Assembly (NCBI RefSeq): GCF_008065155.1 | Contig: NZ_CP042819.1 | Location: 620,001 to 684,000 of the forward strand | DNA from: Octadecabacter sp. SW4 | GTDB taxonomy: Bacteria > Pseudomonadota > Alphaproteobacteria > Rhodobacterales > Rhodobacteraceae | Direction: 5' to 3' | DNA length: 64,000 nt | Shown: one piece after another, positions 45,369 through 54,927 of the stretch | Position numbering within the stretch: position 1 is the stretch's first letter | Layout of the letters: each line of letters opens with the position of its first letter | The notes under the pieces: model-generated | What the model was told of the DNA's origin: nothing | Databases searched by the model: none | The model's input: only the letters and a program-made list of their open reading frames with translations | Program-made: the position numbers and the translations under genes

Positions 45369-45572
45369 ATGTCTGTCGCCAAGGTTATTGAAATCATCGC
45401 ATCCTCGGGCAAGTCGTTTGACGATGCTGTCGAGGAAGGCATCAAAGAGGCCTGCAAAACGCTGAACGGCGTGACCGGTGCGTGGGTCGCCGACCAGAAA
45501 GTCACGGTCAAGGACGGCAAGGTCGATGAATACCGCGTTGTCCTGCGCGTGACCTTTGTCTTGAAGGACTGA
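45369..45572 (+). CDS. Dodecin (flavin-binding)
   Basis: 67 aa, full length. SVAKVIEIIASSGKSFDDAVEEGI then TLNGVTGAWVADQKVTVKDGKVDEYRV, the dodecin fold with the flavin-stacking Trp at residue 39. Twelve copies form a hollow sphere that stores FMN or riboflavin. A GGGAGAG ribosome site lies upstream. Confidence 0.92.
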   Translation: MSVAKVIEIIASSGKSFDDAVEEGIKEACKTLNGVTGAWVADQKVTVKDGKVDEYRVVLRVTFVLKD

Positions 45573-45596
45573 ATGGCAAAGGCGCAGACACGGCGT

Positions 45597-46139
45597 CTAG
45601 CGCATCGCGGCGCGTTTTTGTAAGCCCCGGTAGGTATAACTGGCGCGCACGGCCCCGTCTGCTGCGGCCAGAAATGCCGGGTCTTGCGGCAGGCAGCCGA
45701 TCCCGCAGATCTGGCTGACGGTCATGGTATCGGTATCGACATACCACAGGCGCCCGCCCGGCGTGGCCACATAGCCATCAATGCCACTCGATTCATCGGT
45801 TTCAATATCTATGACTGATGGCACTTCGGAATCGTAATCGCGGCTGAAGGTGCTGTGCGTGTGGAAGGACGCGATCACGGTCAGTTTGATCGGCCAGTTG
45901 GGCAGCAGGCAGCTTGCCTCATCACCCTCCATGATCCGGGTGGCACGCAATTCGCCCAAGCGGTTGTAGCCGATATAGCCGCATAATTCGCGGTTTTCGG
46001 TGACCGAGCGCGGTTGCAGCTCGGCGAATAAATCCATGATAAAGGCGAGTTCCTCGCCATCACCTGTGGATTCACCGGTGTTGTCCTGTGCGATGGCAGG
46101 GCTGGCAATCAGAGCGAGCGGGAGAAGGAATTTCAACAT
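45597..46139 (-). CDS. Exported DUF4329-like (JAB-fold) protein
   Basis: 180 aa from the ATG at 46139. A signal peptide is at residues 1-18 (LKFLLPLALIASPAIAQ). The mature part resembles DUF4329: ENRELCGYIGYNRLGEL, VIASFHTHSTFSRDYDSEVPSVIDIETD (the HxH...SxxD of a JAB/MPN metallo-site), GYVATPGGRLWYVD. It could be a periplasmic isopeptidase, but catalytic function is unproven. Four further Cys could form disulfides. Confidence 0.6.
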   Translation of the reverse strand: MLKFLLPLALIASPAIAQDNTGESTGDGEELAFIMDLFAELQPRSVTENRELCGYIGYNRLGELRATRIMEGDEASCLLPNWPIKLTVIASFHTHSTFSRDYDSEVPSVIDIETDESSGIDGYVATPGGRLWYVDTDTMTVSQICGIGCLPQDPAFLAAADGAVRASYTYRGLQKRAAMR

Positions 46140-46240
46140 GCACCCAAGTATTCCCGCGCTTTCGGCCGTTGGCAATGGTCCCTTGCCAAAAAGCCGCATG
46201 AGACATATTTTAATTTTGGCATATATCTAGGAGACCAAAA

Positions 46241-46669
46241 ATGGCTGGTAAGAAAATCACCTGTCTGTCCTGCGGGCAAACCAACGCCGTGCCGTTTGAT
46301 AAACTTGCGGCGGGGCCAAAATGCGGGACATGCAAGGCCCCCTTGATGCCCGATGCGCCGGTCGATGTGGATTTGGCGACGCTGGTCAAGGCCGCGCAAA
46401 CTGACGATGTGCCGCTGGTCGTGGATTTCTGGGCGCCCTGGTGTGGCCCCTGCAAAATGATGGGGCCCGAGTTTGCCAAGGCCGCAAACGCGCTGAAGGG
46501 CCAAGCACGGTTGATCAAGCTCGATACTCAGAAACATCAATCCGCAGGCCAGCGCTATGGTATTCGCGGTATCCCGACGATGGTCGCCTTCAAGGGCGGG
46601 CGCGAGGTCAAGCGTCAGTCAGGGGCCGTGAGTGCGGGCGCTATTACCGATTGGGTCAAGGGGCTATGA
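46241..46669 (+). CDS. trxC: Thioredoxin 2 (TrxC)
   Basis: 142 aa. An N-terminal zinc ribbon with Cys8, Cys11, Cys28 and Cys31, then a thioredoxin domain with WCGPC (Cys68, Cys71) and the cis-Pro in RGIPTMVAF. It reduces protein disulfides, especially under oxidative stress, where the zinc site can act as a sensor. CTAGGAG lies ahead of the ATG. Confidence 0.93.
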   Translation: MAGKKITCLSCGQTNAVPFDKLAAGPKCGTCKAPLMPDAPVDVDLATLVKAAQTDDVPLVVDFWAPWCGPCKMMGPEFAKAANALKGQARLIKLDTQKHQSAGQRYGIRGIPTMVAFKGGREVKRQSGAVSAGAITDWVKGL

Positions 46670-46675
46670 ACGCAA

Positions 46676-46705
46676 AAAGGGGCAGCGCGGTGCTGCCCCT
46701 TTTCG
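46676..46705 (+). terminator. Bidirectional terminator between trxC and cspA
   Basis: AAAAGGGGCAGC, a short loop, then GCTGCCCCTTTT: a strong GC stem flanked by As and Ts on both strands, so it can end both the trxC and the convergent cspA message. Confidence 0.85.
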
Positions 46706-46736
46706 TATCTTAGCGATCCCCGAGGGGGCGCGTGAT

Positions 46737-46943
46737 TTAGGCCAGAGCCAGGTTCACGGCGCTTTCGCGACCATCACGGCCAGCTTCGATGTCGAAAGTA
46801 ACTTTCGCGCCATCAGCCAGACCGGTCATGCCGGAACGCTCGACTGCGGAGATGTGGACGAATACGTCCTTAGAACCGCCTTCGGGCTCGATAAAGCCGA
46901 AACCTTTAGTTGAGTTGAACCATTTCACGGTGCCATTAGCCAT
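46737..46943 (-). CDS. cspA: Cold-shock domain protein (CspA family)
   Basis: 68 aa with the RNA-binding motifs KGFGFI and VFVHISAV of the CSD beta barrel. It is an RNA chaperone that melts secondary structure. The gap upstream to phnA at 47199 would give a long 5' leader, as is common in cold-shock genes; I see no clear cold box. Confidence 0.95.
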   Translation of the reverse strand: MANGTVKWFNSTKGFGFIEPEGGSKDVFVHISAVERSGMTGLADGAKVTFDIEAGRDGRESAVNLALA

Positions 46944-47198
46944 CGTGTCTTTTCCTTACATAAACGCTGCCCGCGAGAGTGCGGCAGCCTTGGCGTAGTC
47001 AGTGCTAGATCGAAGAACTGTAGCCTATGAAGGAAGACAGGGGTCGAGATAGAATAACGTTCGCGAGGGTCATATGGCGACGTTTTGCAGAAAAAGCAAG
47101 GGTTTTTGAGTCTGTTGCGGGGTTTGCGCGGATTTGCGCCTTGCCCTTTGGCGCAGCGCAATGCGACATGCGCACAAGGTATTTTGGAAGGATTTGCA

Positions 47199-47726
47199 GT
47201 GCGCTGGGATGAATTGATGGACCGCGCGGGCGGTGTTTGCGAATTTTGCGGCGCGGCGGATGAATTGGCGAGTGTTGACGTAACGGGTGACGATCAAGTG
47301 CTGCTTTGCCCCGCCTGCCGCGGTGAGGGTGACGTGCCCGCCGCACACTGGCGCTGCCTTGAGGGCGCGGCCTGGTCCGGCGTGCCATCCGTGCAGATCG
47401 CCGTCTGGCGCAAATTGGGCGAGATCGCGGAGGCGTGGGCCAGTGAGGCGCGCGAAGGCATGATGATGGACCCCGACGTGGCCGCGCGCGCCGCCGATAC
47501 GGGTGCTGCCGAGGTCGTGCATGTGGACAGCAACGGGATGCGGCTGGACCACGGCGACACGGTTGTTTTGATCAAAGACCTACCAGTTAAGGGCGCAGGA
47601 TTTACCGCGAAACGCGGCACCGCAGTGCGCTCGATCTCGCTGGTGCCGGACAACGCAGGCCACATCGAAGGGCGCATTGAAGGGCAGCGGATTGTTATTC
47701 TGACGGAATTCGTAAAGCGCAAGTAG
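47199..47726 (+). CDS. phnA: PhnA-domain zinc-ribbon protein
   Basis: 175 aa from a GTG at 47199, chosen for GGAAGGA 7 bp upstream. An N-terminal zinc ribbon (CEFCGAADE ... LLCPACRG) and a C-terminal PhnA domain (VDSNGMRLDHGDTVVLIKDLPVKGAGFTAKRGTAV). Despite the name there is no proof of a part in phosphonate use. A REP palindrome lies 5 bp after the stop. Confidence 0.8.
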   Translation: MRWDELMDRAGGVCEFCGAADELASVDVTGDDQVLLCPACRGEGDVPAAHWRCLEGAAWSGVPSVQIAVWRKLGEIAEAWASEAREGMMMDPDVAARAADTGAAEVVHVDSNGMRLDHGDTVVLIKDLPVKGAGFTAKRGTAVRSISLVPDNAGHIEGRIEGQRIVILTEFVKRK

Positions 47727-47730
47727 GCGT

Positions 47731-47752
47731 GGCGGGACAAGTCCCGCCCTAC
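47731..47752 (-). repeat. REP palindrome upstream of the RAYT gene
   Basis: GGCGGGACAAGTCCCGCCCTAC, a 22-bp palindrome. With 48313-48334 it flanks the RAYT gene, the usual arrangement for these transposases. Confidence 0.75.
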
Positions 47753-47787
47753 ATGGTTTGTTAACCGTATTCGTGTTGGGTTGGATC

Positions 47788-48297
47788 ATGCCCAATTATC
47801 GACGCCCGAGTCAGCCGAACGTGCCTGTGTTTTTCACGGTCTGCCTTGCGGATCGGAAATCGACAGCGCTGGTAGATTACATTGAAATCTTGCGGAATGC
47901 GGTGCGCGTCACACAGCGCGATCGGTCTTTCGATATCTTTGCATGGGTGGTCCTGCCGGATCATATGCATGCGGTTTGGAAGATGTCGACAGCAGACCCA
48001 AATTTTTCCCAACGCTGGGGCCGCATCAAAGCGCGGTTTTCCCGTGACGCCTGTAGGGCGGGACTTGTCCCGCCTGCCCAATCACAACGCGGGCAACTCG
48101 GCCCGCCACGGCGCGGTGAAAGTGGCGTCTGGCAACGCCGTTTTTGGGAGCACCACATCCGCGACGCGGCAGATTTGAACGCGCATATCCGGTATTGTCA
48201 TGTGAATCCGGTGAAGCACGGGTTGGTAGCGCGGCCGGAGGAATGGGCATTTTCGTCGGTGCATCGTGAAATTGCGGCGGGAAGGTGGGTGGCGTGA
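47788..48297 (+). CDS. REP-associated tyrosine transposase (RAYT)
   Basis: 169 aa from the ATG at 47788. Y1/HUH nuclease: HMH at residues 59-61 (PDHMHAVWKM) binds the metal and Tyr136 in RYCHVNPVKHGLV is the nucleophile; GVWQRRFWEHHIRD is the usual family core. RAYTs cut single strands at REP hairpins and are thought to spread them. REPs lie on both sides. A third REP is inside the gene, encoding residues 89-96 (CRAGLVPP) in frame, in a linker where family members vary. Confidence 0.85.
   Translation: MPNYRRPSQPNVPVFFTVCLADRKSTALVDYIEILRNAVRVTQRDRSFDIFAWVVLPDHMHAVWKMSTADPNFSQRWGRIKARFSRDACRAGLVPPAQSQRGQLGPPRRGESGVWQRRFWEHHIRDAADLNAHIRYCHVNPVKHGLVARPEEWAFSSVHREIAAGRWVA
48053..48074 (+). repeat. 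REP palindrome inside the RAYT reading frame
   Basis: GTAGGGCGGGACTTGTCCCG then CC, the exact reverse complement of 47731-47752. It keeps the reading frame open and adds about eight residues. Confidence 0.75.
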
Positions 48298-48312
48298 GGT
48301 GGTCAGGGGTAA

Positions 48313-48334
48313 GGCGGGACAAGTCCCGCCCCAC
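48313..48334 (-). repeat. REP palindrome downstream of the RAYT gene
   Basis: GGCGGGACAAGTCCCGCCCCAC; one base differs from the upstream copy. It lies between the RAYT stop and the convergent ettA stop. Confidence 0.75.
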
Positions 48335-48349
48335 GGAGCTGGTAACAAC

Positions 48350-50005
48350 CTACCGCACAAACTTCTTATGCTTCATCCGTTTCGGTTCCATCGCATCGGC
48401 CCCTAACCGGCGTTTCTTGTCTTCTTCGTAGTCTTCAAAGTTGCCCTGGAACCACTCAACGTGGCCTTCGCCCTCAAAAGCAAGGATGTGTGTGCAAATC
48501 CGGTCGAGGAAGAAGCGGTCGTGCGAGATGACCACGGCGCAGCCTGCGAAATCGACCAGCGCGTCTTCGAGGGCGCGCAGGGTTTCGACGTCGAGGTCGT
48601 TGGTTGGTTCGTCAAGCAGCAGGACGTTTCCGCCTGATTTCAAAAGCTTGGCCATGTGCACGCGGTTGCGTTCGCCGCCCGACAGGATGCCGACCTTTTT
48701 CTGCTGATCGCCGCCCTTGAAGTTGAACGCCGAGCAATAGGCGCGCGAATTCATCTGCGCGTCGCCCAGTTGGATAATCTCGCCACCGCTTGAGATTTCT
48801 TCCCAGACGGTCGCGTTGGCGTCCAGGGCATCGCGCGATTGATCGACGTAGGAAAGTTGCACGGTGTCGCCCAGTTCAATGGTGCCGGAATCCGGGTCGG
48901 ACTGGCCTGTCAGCATGGAAAACAGTGTCGATTTCCCGGCGCCGTTGGGGCCGATCACGCCGACGATGCCGCCGGGCGGCAGGTCAAACGACAGGTCTTC
49001 GATCAACAGCTTGTCGCCCATGTGTTTGGAGATGCCGTTCACCTCGATCACCTTGTTGCCAAGGCGCTGACCGTTGGGAATGATGATCTGGGCGCGACCC
49101 ATTTTTTCGCGCTCGGACTGGTTGGCAAGGTCGTTATAGGCGGTGATCCGGGCCTTGGATTTCGCCTGACGGGCCTTGGCGCCCTGACGCATCCATTCAA
49201 GTTCGCGCTCAAGGGTTTTCTGCTTGGATTTGTCCTCTTTGGCTTCTTTGGCAAGGCGCTTTGCCTTGGCTTCGAGCCAGCTTGAATAGTTGCCTTCGTG
49301 CGGAATGCCTGATCCGCGGTCGAGCTCAAGAATCCATCCGGTGATCGCATCGAGGAAATAGCGGTCGTGCGTAACGATCAGGATTGTGCCTTTGTAATCA
49401 ATGAGGTGCTGTTGCAGCCAGGCGATCGTTTCGGCGTCAAGGTGGTTGGTCGGTTCGTCAAGCAGCAGCATGTCGGGCGCATCAAGCAGCAGTTTACACA
49501 GGGCCACACGGCGCTTTTCACCGCCCGAAAGCGTGGTCACATCGGCATCATCGGGGGGGCAGCGCAGGGCCTCCATGCTGACGTCAATCTGCGCGTCCAG
49601 ATCCCAAAGGTTCTGCGCGTCGATTTCGTCTTGCAGCCTGGCCATTTCATCAGCGGTTTCGTCGGAATAATTCATTGCCAATTCGTTGTAGCGATCCAGA
49701 ATGGCCTTTTTCGCGGCGACACCCAGCATGACGTTTTCGCGCACCGTCAGGGCGGCATCGAGTTCCGGTTCCTGCGGCAGATAGCCGACGGTGGCCCCTT
49801 CTGCGGCCCATGCCTCGCCCTGAAATTCCTTGTCCTGACCGGCCATGATCCGCATCAGTGTGGATTTACCGGTGCCGTTCACCCCGACCACGCCGATTTT
49901 CACGCCGGGCAGGAAGTTGAGGCGGATGTTTTCAAACACCTTCTTGCCGCCGGGATAGGTTTTGGACACGCCGTCCATGAAGTAGACGTATTGATAGCTG
50001 GCCAT
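48350..50005 (-). CDS. ettA: Energy-dependent translational throttle protein EttA (ABC-F)
   Basis: 551 aa, two ABC ATPase domains without membrane segments. Walker A loops VNGTGKSTL and GPNGAGKSTL; signatures LSGGEKRRVALC and LSGGERNRVHMAK; Walker B LLLDEPTNHLD and LLLDEPTNDLD. The linker between them is charged and helical (LAKEAKEDKSKQKTLERELEW). EttA binds the ribosomal E site and gates the first peptide bond according to the ATP/ADP ratio. Confidence 0.93.
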   Translation of the reverse strand: MASYQYVYFMDGVSKTYPGGKKVFENIRLNFLPGVKIGVVGVNGTGKSTLMRIMAGQDKEFQGEAWAAEGATVGYLPQEPELDAALTVRENVMLGVAAKKAILDRYNELAMNYSDETADEMARLQDEIDAQNLWDLDAQIDVSMEALRCPPDDADVTTLSGGEKRRVALCKLLLDAPDMLLLDEPTNHLDAETIAWLQQHLIDYKGTILIVTHDRYFLDAITGWILELDRGSGIPHEGNYSSWLEAKAKRLAKEAKEDKSKQKTLERELEWMRQGAKARQAKSKARITAYNDLANQSEREKMGRAQIIIPNGQRLGNKVIEVNGISKHMGDKLLIEDLSFDLPPGGIVGVIGPNGAGKSTLFSMLTGQSDPDSGTIELGDTVQLSYVDQSRDALDANATVWEEISSGGEIIQLGDAQMNSRAYCSAFNFKGGDQQKKVGILSGGERNRVHMAKLLKSGGNVLLLDEPTNDLDVETLRALEDALVDFAGCAVVISHDRFFLDRICTHILAFEGEGHVEWFQGNFEDYEEDKKRRLGADAMEPKRMKHKKFVR

Positions 50006-50304
50006 TGGGATTCTCCGTCATTCCGGTTTGATCCGCGTCTAGCGATTCCAACGGTGAGTAGCAATGTGCGCAGGTGACGTCCCTGGCGAAGTGCGGTCTT
50101 GCGGTAAAAGTGAAAAGAACCGTTAATGTAGCAATGGCACTTCAATCACGCTGATATTTCAACATGGGCGGCCCATATGGACTGTAATTGCTATCAATCA
50201 CAACTTTTTCGCGTTTGATGCCGGTTTCGCGGTATGATGATCGGGTCACAGGGCCACAGAAGCCTTGGCACATTTGATCGGAACCAACAGCGACAGGGAA
50301 CAAA
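50006..50304. promoter_or_regulatory. Divergent gap between ettA and uspA
   Basis: 299 bp without a credible gene. It must hold promoters for both sides. The uspA-proximal part is AT-richer (GCTATCAATCACAACTTTTT near 50190). I could not find a good FNR-type palindrome or a convincing -35/-10 pair. Confidence 0.4.
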
Positions 50305-50745
50305 ATGTCCAAAAACAAATTGGTGGTCGGCCTTGATGGGTCACCTTCCGGAGAAAAGGCGCTTGCCTATGCCAAGGCGCAGGCGAAACTGATCGGCGAC
50401 TGTGAAATCATGCTTTGTTTCGTGATCGAGTGGTCGCCGTTTTCGTTCCAGACACCGGAAGAAAACGAGATGCGTCACAAGCGGCGTGAAGAGGAAATCG
50501 CCACTGCGAAAGAGCGGGTCATTGATCCGGCGGTCGCGGCGACAAAAAAGGATGGCGTTGCGGCGTCAGGTCTGGTGCGGCACGGCGATGCGGCAGATAT
50601 TCTGGATGACCTGGCTACGGCAAACGGCGCCTTGCAGATCATCGTAGGCCGGACCGGCGCGCGCGGTCTGAAAGAGCGCATCTTTGGTGGTGTCACGGGG
50701 CGACTTGTCGCGACGTCGCAGGTGCCCGTCACAATCATCCCATAA
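50305..50745 (+). CDS. Universal stress protein (UspA family)
   Basis: 146 aa single Usp domain: VGLDGSPSGEKALAYAKAQA at the start and IIVGRTGARGLKERIFGGVTGRLVATSQVPVTIIP at the end, which contains the ATP-binding GxxGxxxxxxG(S/T) pattern. It probably binds ATP. It is 13 bp ahead of the symporter gene and so likely co-transcribed with it; Usp-transporter pairs are common. Confidence 0.88.
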   Translation: MSKNKLVVGLDGSPSGEKALAYAKAQAKLIGDCEIMLCFVIEWSPFSFQTPEENEMRHKRREEEIATAKERVIDPAVAATKKDGVAASGLVRHGDAADILDDLATANGALQIIVGRTGARGLKERIFGGVTGRLVATSQVPVTIIP

Positions 50746-50758
50746 TCAGGAGCCGATC

Positions 50759-52324
50759 ATGAAAAAGTATTCAATCGCTTTGGCGGCGACTGCTGCCTTG
50801 CTTTCTCCGGTCGCCGCGCTGGCACAAGAGACAGCCGCAAGTTTTGATCAGCGCGTCAACGATGTGTTCGCATCCTCGACGGGTTGGTTTGTGAATCTCA
50901 TTTTTTCGCCGCTGCCCTTCGAGGTGGCGGGGGCATCATTTCCCTGGATCGTGATGTGGCTTGTGGTGGCCGCGTCGATCTTTACCGTTTATTTCGGCGC
51001 GATCCAGGTGCGCGCCTTTGGGCATGCGATCAGCCTTGTGAAAGGTGATTACTCCGATCCCAATGATGCAGGTGAAGTCAGCCACTTTCAGGCGCTGGCG
51101 ACGGCGCTGTCGGGCACGGTGGGTCTGGGCAATATTGCCGGCGTGGCCGTGGCCGTTGGCATTGGTGGCCCGGGCGCGACATTCTGGATGATCCTTGCGG
51201 GCCTTCTTGGGATGGCATCCAAATTCACCGAGTGCACGTTGGGCGTGAAATACCGCAACGAATATGCCGATGGCAGCGTTTCGGGCGGCCCGATGTATTA
51301 CATGACCAAGGGCTTCAAGGAACGTGGCCTGCCCGGTGGCGCTGTGCTGGCGGTGATCTTTTCGATCTTCACGATCGGTGGCGCGCTGGGTGGCGGAAAC
51401 ATGTTTCAGGCCAATCAGGCCCATGCGCAGATAGCCGGTATTGTCGGCGACTATCCCGGCTGGATTACCGGTGTCGTGTTTGCGGTAGTTGTGTTCATGG
51501 TGATTGTCGGCGGTATCAAATCGATTGCGCAGGTGACTGAAAAGGTCGTTCCCTTCATGGGGATCATGTATGTCGCCGCGGCCATCGTGATCCTGTTGGT
51601 CAATTATGACCAGATCGGCTGGGCGTTCGGGCAAATCTGGGCGGGTGCGTTTACCGGTCTGGGTGTCGCGGGCGGCTTTGTCGGGGCGTTGATTCAGGGC
51701 TTTAAGCGGGCGGCGTTTTCCAACGAGGCCGGCGTGGGGTCTGCGGCCATCGCACACTCGGCTGTGCGCACCAAAGAGCCGGTGACCGAAGGCATCGTGT
51801 CGCTACTGGAACCCTTTATCGACACTGTGGTGATCTGCACCATGACTGCACTTGTCATCACGATTTCCGGTGTGCTGGTCGTCGATCAGGCGACGGGCCT
51901 TTATGTGCTGACCGAAGCAGGCACGTCGATTCAGACGGCTGACGGGTCTTCGGGCGTGCAATTGACATCGGCGGCCTTTGCCGCGGGCTTTGCATGGTTC
52001 CCCTATGTGCTAGCCGTGGCGGTGGTGCTGTTTGCATTCTCGACGATGATCACATGGTCCTATTATGGCCTTAAGGCCTGGACCTATCTGGTGGGTGAGG
52101 GCAAGACCAAGGAAAACGTGTTCAAGGTGACCTTCTGTCTGTTCATCGTGGTTGGTGCGGCGGCCCAATTGGGCGCTGTCATCGACTTTTCTGATGCGAT
52201 GATCTTTGCGATGGCCGTGGTGAACATTACTGCGCTCTATGCCCTGATGCCCATCGTCAAGCGCGAGATGAACAGCTATTTCGACCGGCTCAAGTCGGGC
52301 GAGATCAAGAAGTTCGAACACTAG
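50759..52324 (+). CDS. Sodium:alanine symporter family protein (AGCS)
   Basis: 521 aa from the ATG at 50759. A cleavable-looking N-terminal segment (residues 1-23) precedes about ten membrane helices. AGCS landmarks: FQALATALSGTVGLGNIAGVAVAVGIGGPGATFWM, MYYMTKGFKERG, FKRAAFSNEAGVGSAAIAHS. It imports alanine or glycine with Na+. An additional N-terminal signal is seen in many marine homologues. A strong terminator follows. Confidence 0.9.
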   Translation: MKKYSIALAATAALLSPVAALAQETAASFDQRVNDVFASSTGWFVNLIFSPLPFEVAGASFPWIVMWLVVAASIFTVYFGAIQVRAFGHAISLVKGDYSDPNDAGEVSHFQALATALSGTVGLGNIAGVAVAVGIGGPGATFWMILAGLLGMASKFTECTLGVKYRNEYADGSVSGGPMYYMTKGFKERGLPGGAVLAVIFSIFTIGGALGGGNMFQANQAHAQIAGIVGDYPGWITGVVFAVVVFMVIVGGIKSIAQVTEKVVPFMGIMYVAAAIVILLVNYDQIGWAFGQIWAGAFTGLGVAGGFVGALIQGFKRAAFSNEAGVGSAAIAHSAVRTKEPVTEGIVSLLEPFIDTVVICTMTALVITISGVLVVDQATGLYVLTEAGTSIQTADGSSGVQLTSAAFAAGFAWFPYVLAVAVVLFAFSTMITWSYYGLKAWTYLVGEGKTKENVFKVTFCLFIVVGAAAQLGAVIDFSDAMIFAMAVVNITALYALMPIVKREMNSYFDRLKSGEIKKFEH

Positions 52325-52352
52325 GTTCGCGACGTTTCATTACCCAGTGATC

Positions 52353-52385
52353 GGGGTGTGCCGGGAAACTGGCGCACCCCTTTTT
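52353..52385 (+). terminator. Rho-independent terminator after the symporter
   Basis: GGGGTGTGCC, an 8-base loop, GGCGCACCCC, then TTTTT: a 10-bp stem with one G-U pair. Confidence 0.88.
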
Positions 52386-52448
52386 GTTGGCATTTGACAA
52401 TGTCCGTTGCGCATGGCCCATTTATCGCATCCCATGAAAGGAAATCCG

Positions 52449-53483
52449 ATGACCTATGTTGCTGCCGCTGATCGCTATGAAAAGATGCCCTATCGCCGTT
52501 GCGGTAATTCGGGGCTGAAACTTCCGGCTGTGTCGCTGGGGTTGTGGCATAATTTTGGCCATGATTTTCCGCACCAGACCAAGCGCGAGATTTGCCATGC
52601 GGCCTTTGACCACGGGATCACGCATTTTGATCTGGCCAACAATTATGGCCCGCCCCCGGGATCGGCTGAGCATGCGTTCGGGTCGATCATGGCCGAGGAT
52701 TTCAAGCCTTACCGTGATGAATTGATCATCAGCTCCAAGGCCGGTTACGAGATGTGGGATGGCCCCTATGGCGAATGGGGCAGCCGCAAGTATCTGATTG
52801 CGTCCTGTGACCAGTCGTTGAAACGCATGGGGCTGGATTACGTCGATATCTTTTATTCGCACCGTTTTGATCCCGATACCCCGCTTGAGGAAACGATGGG
52901 CGCACTGGATTATATCGTGCGCTCGGGGCGTGCGCTTTATGTGGGTATTTCGTCTTACAATTCGGAACGCACCCGTCAGGCCGTGGCGATTTTGCGTGAC
53001 CTGGGCACGCCCTGCGTCATACACCAGCCGTCCTACAACATGTTGAACCGCTGGGTCGAACGGGACGGCCTGAAAGAAACGCTACGGGAATTGGGTGTCG
53101 GCTCGATCGCCTTCACGCCGCTGGCCCAAGGCATGCTGACCAAGAAATATCTGGGTGGCGTCCCCGAGGACAGTCGCGCCGCACAGGACAAATCGCTGGA
53201 TCAGGGTTTGCTGTCCAAACGCGCGATCACGAATATTCACAAGCTCAATGATATCGCCGCCGGTCGCGGTCAGACATTGGCGCAGATGGCGATTGCCTGG
53301 GTGCTGCGCAACGGCGGGATCACCAGCGCGTTGATTGGTGCAAGCAAACCCGAACAGGTAATTGATTGTGCAGGCGCCGTGGCCAACCTGACGTTCAGCG
53401 CCGAAGAACTGGCGTTGATTGACGAATATGCCGACGAGGAAAAGATCAACCTTTGGGCCAGTTCGGCCGAGCTGGAAGGATGA
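52449..53483 (+). CDS. yghZ: Aldo/keto reductase, L-glyceraldehyde 3-phosphate reductase type
   Basis: 344 aa from the ATG at 52449, behind AAAGGAAA. AKR14-type landmarks: [83 protein letters not shown]. coli YghZ/GpR reduces L-glyceraldehyde 3-phosphate and methylglyoxal with NADPH. It is first in an operon with the TolB-like, nadD and dacB genes (all overlapping or within 5 bp). Confidence 0.88.
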   Translation: MTYVAAADRYEKMPYRRCGNSGLKLPAVSLGLWHNFGHDFPHQTKREICHAAFDHGITHFDLANNYGPPPGSAEHAFGSIMAEDFKPYRDELIISSKAGYEMWDGPYGEWGSRKYLIASCDQSLKRMGLDYVDIFYSHRFDPDTPLEETMGALDYIVRSGRALYVGISSYNSERTRQAVAILRDLGTPCVIHQPSYNMLNRWVERDGLKETLRELGVGSIAFTPLAQGMLTKKYLGGVPEDSRAAQDKSLDQGLLSKRAITNIHKLNDIAAGRGQTLAQMAIAWVLRNGGITSALIGASKPEQVIDCAGAVANLTFSAEELALIDEYADEEKINLWASSAELEG

Positions 53484-54295
53484 TCTCGCAGCTTTGCACC
53501 TGCGATCTGGACGGGAATGTCACCGTTGTATTGGCCCATGAGGGGCATATCGAGGCTCCGAACTGGCATCCTGATGGGTATCTGATTGTGAATGGCGGCG
53601 GGCGCTTGTTTCGCGTTGATCTGGCCGCGCCCGAACTGGTGCAGATTGATACGGGCGCGGCCACAGATTGCAACAATGATCACGGGATTTCGCCCTGTGG
53701 CACATTGTTGGTGGTGTCGGACGGGGCGCAAACGGATGGGTCGTGTCTTTATACGTTGCCCGTGGGGGGCGGCGCGCCAAAGCGCGTGACCGCACATGTG
53801 CCAAGCTATTGGCACGGTTGGTCGCCCGATGGTGCAAGGCTTGCCTATGTCGGCACCCGCAATGGCCCGTTCGGCGTTTATACGATTGGCATTGACGGGG
53901 GCGACGAGACCCTGCTGACGGCGGATTTCGATCATGTGGACGGGCCGGACTACGCGCCGGACGGCAAATGGATATGGTTCAATGGCGAGCGCGATGGCGC
54001 GGTCGATTTGTGGCGGATTCCGGCTGATGGCGGCACGCCCGAGCGGATGACGGATGACGCGGCTGTGAATTGGTTTCCCCACCCGTCGCCTGATGGTGAA
54101 CATGTAGTTTATCTGGCTTATCCGGCAGGCACAAAGGGGCATCCCGCGGGGCTGGATGTGGCGTTGCGGATCATGTCGGCACGTGGCGGGCGATCACGAA
54201 AACTGGTCGATCTACACGGCGGCCAAGGCACGATCAACGTGCCAAGCTGGGCCCCCGACAGTGGTGCCTTTGCCTTTGTGCGCTATCTATTCTAA
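53480..54295 (+). CDS. TolB-like beta-propeller protein
   Basis: 271 aa from the ATG at 53480, overlapping the AKR stop. WD40-like/TolB repeats: [91 protein letters not shown]. About six blades. No signal peptide, so it is probably cytosolic, unlike TolB. Function unknown. Confidence 0.8.
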   Translation: MISQLCTCDLDGNVTVVLAHEGHIEAPNWHPDGYLIVNGGGRLFRVDLAAPELVQIDTGAATDCNNDHGISPCGTLLVVSDGAQTDGSCLYTLPVGGGAPKRVTAHVPSYWHGWSPDGARLAYVGTRNGPFGVYTIGIDGGDETLLTADFDHVDGPDYAPDGKWIWFNGERDGAVDLWRIPADGGTPERMTDDAAVNWFPHPSPDGEHVVYLAYPAGTKGHPAGLDVALRIMSARGGRSRKLVDLHGGQGTINVPSWAPDSGAFAFVRYLF

Positions 54296-54300
54296 GACGG

Positions 54301-54927
54301 ATGAACCGAATTCTGGGGGCTTTGGTGGGTGAATTTCCGCATGCGCGCGCCGGTCAGGTGATTGGCCTGTTGGGGGGGTCGTTTGACCCGGCCCATAGCG
54401 GACACGTGCATATCAGCAAGGCCGCGCTGCAACGCTTTGGGCTGGATCGGGTCTGGTGGCTGGTCAGCCCCGGCAACCCATTGAAAAGGCACGGGCCTGC
54501 GCCGCTGAAGGACCGTTTGCAAGCGGCGTGCGCGATGATGCAACACCCGCGCGTGACGGTCACGGGGATCGAGGAACGCCTGGGCACCCGCTATACGGCG
54601 CAGACGATCACGGCGTTGCGCGCGCGCTATCCCGGCGTCCGGTTCGTGTGGTTGATGGGTGCTGATAACCTGGCGCAGTTTCACCTTTGGCAGGATTGGG
54701 AAAACATCATGGCGCAGGTGCCGGTGGGTGTTCTTGCCCGCCCCGGCGAGCGGATTTCGGCCCGGATGTCCAAAGCGGCTCGGGTCTACGCGTCTGCGCG
54801 ATTGCCGGGGCGGGCGTCAGAATTATTGGGGCGGTTAGACCCGCCAAAGTGGTGTTTTGTGAACCTTCCGATGAACGCGGCATCGTCGAGTGCGATCCGC
54901 GCGCGCGGGGAATGGGGTGAAAAATGA
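54301..54927 (+). CDS. nadD: Nicotinate-nucleotide adenylyltransferase
   Basis: 208 aa. [22 protein letters not shown] carries the (H/T)xGH nucleotidyltransferase motif; [30 protein letters not shown] and [10 protein letters not shown] are NadD landmarks. It adenylates nicotinate mononucleotide to deamido-NAD+, the substrate of nadE at 33455. It overlaps dacB by 4 bp. Confidence 0.93.
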   Translation: MNRILGALVGEFPHARAGQVIGLLGGSFDPAHSGHVHISKAALQRFGLDRVWWLVSPGNPLKRHGPAPLKDRLQAACAMMQHPRVTVTGIEERLGTRYTAQTITALRARYPGVRFVWLMGADNLAQFHLWQDWENIMAQVPVGVLARPGERISARMSKAARVYASARLPGRASELLGRLDPPKWCFVNLPMNAASSSAIRARGEWGEK

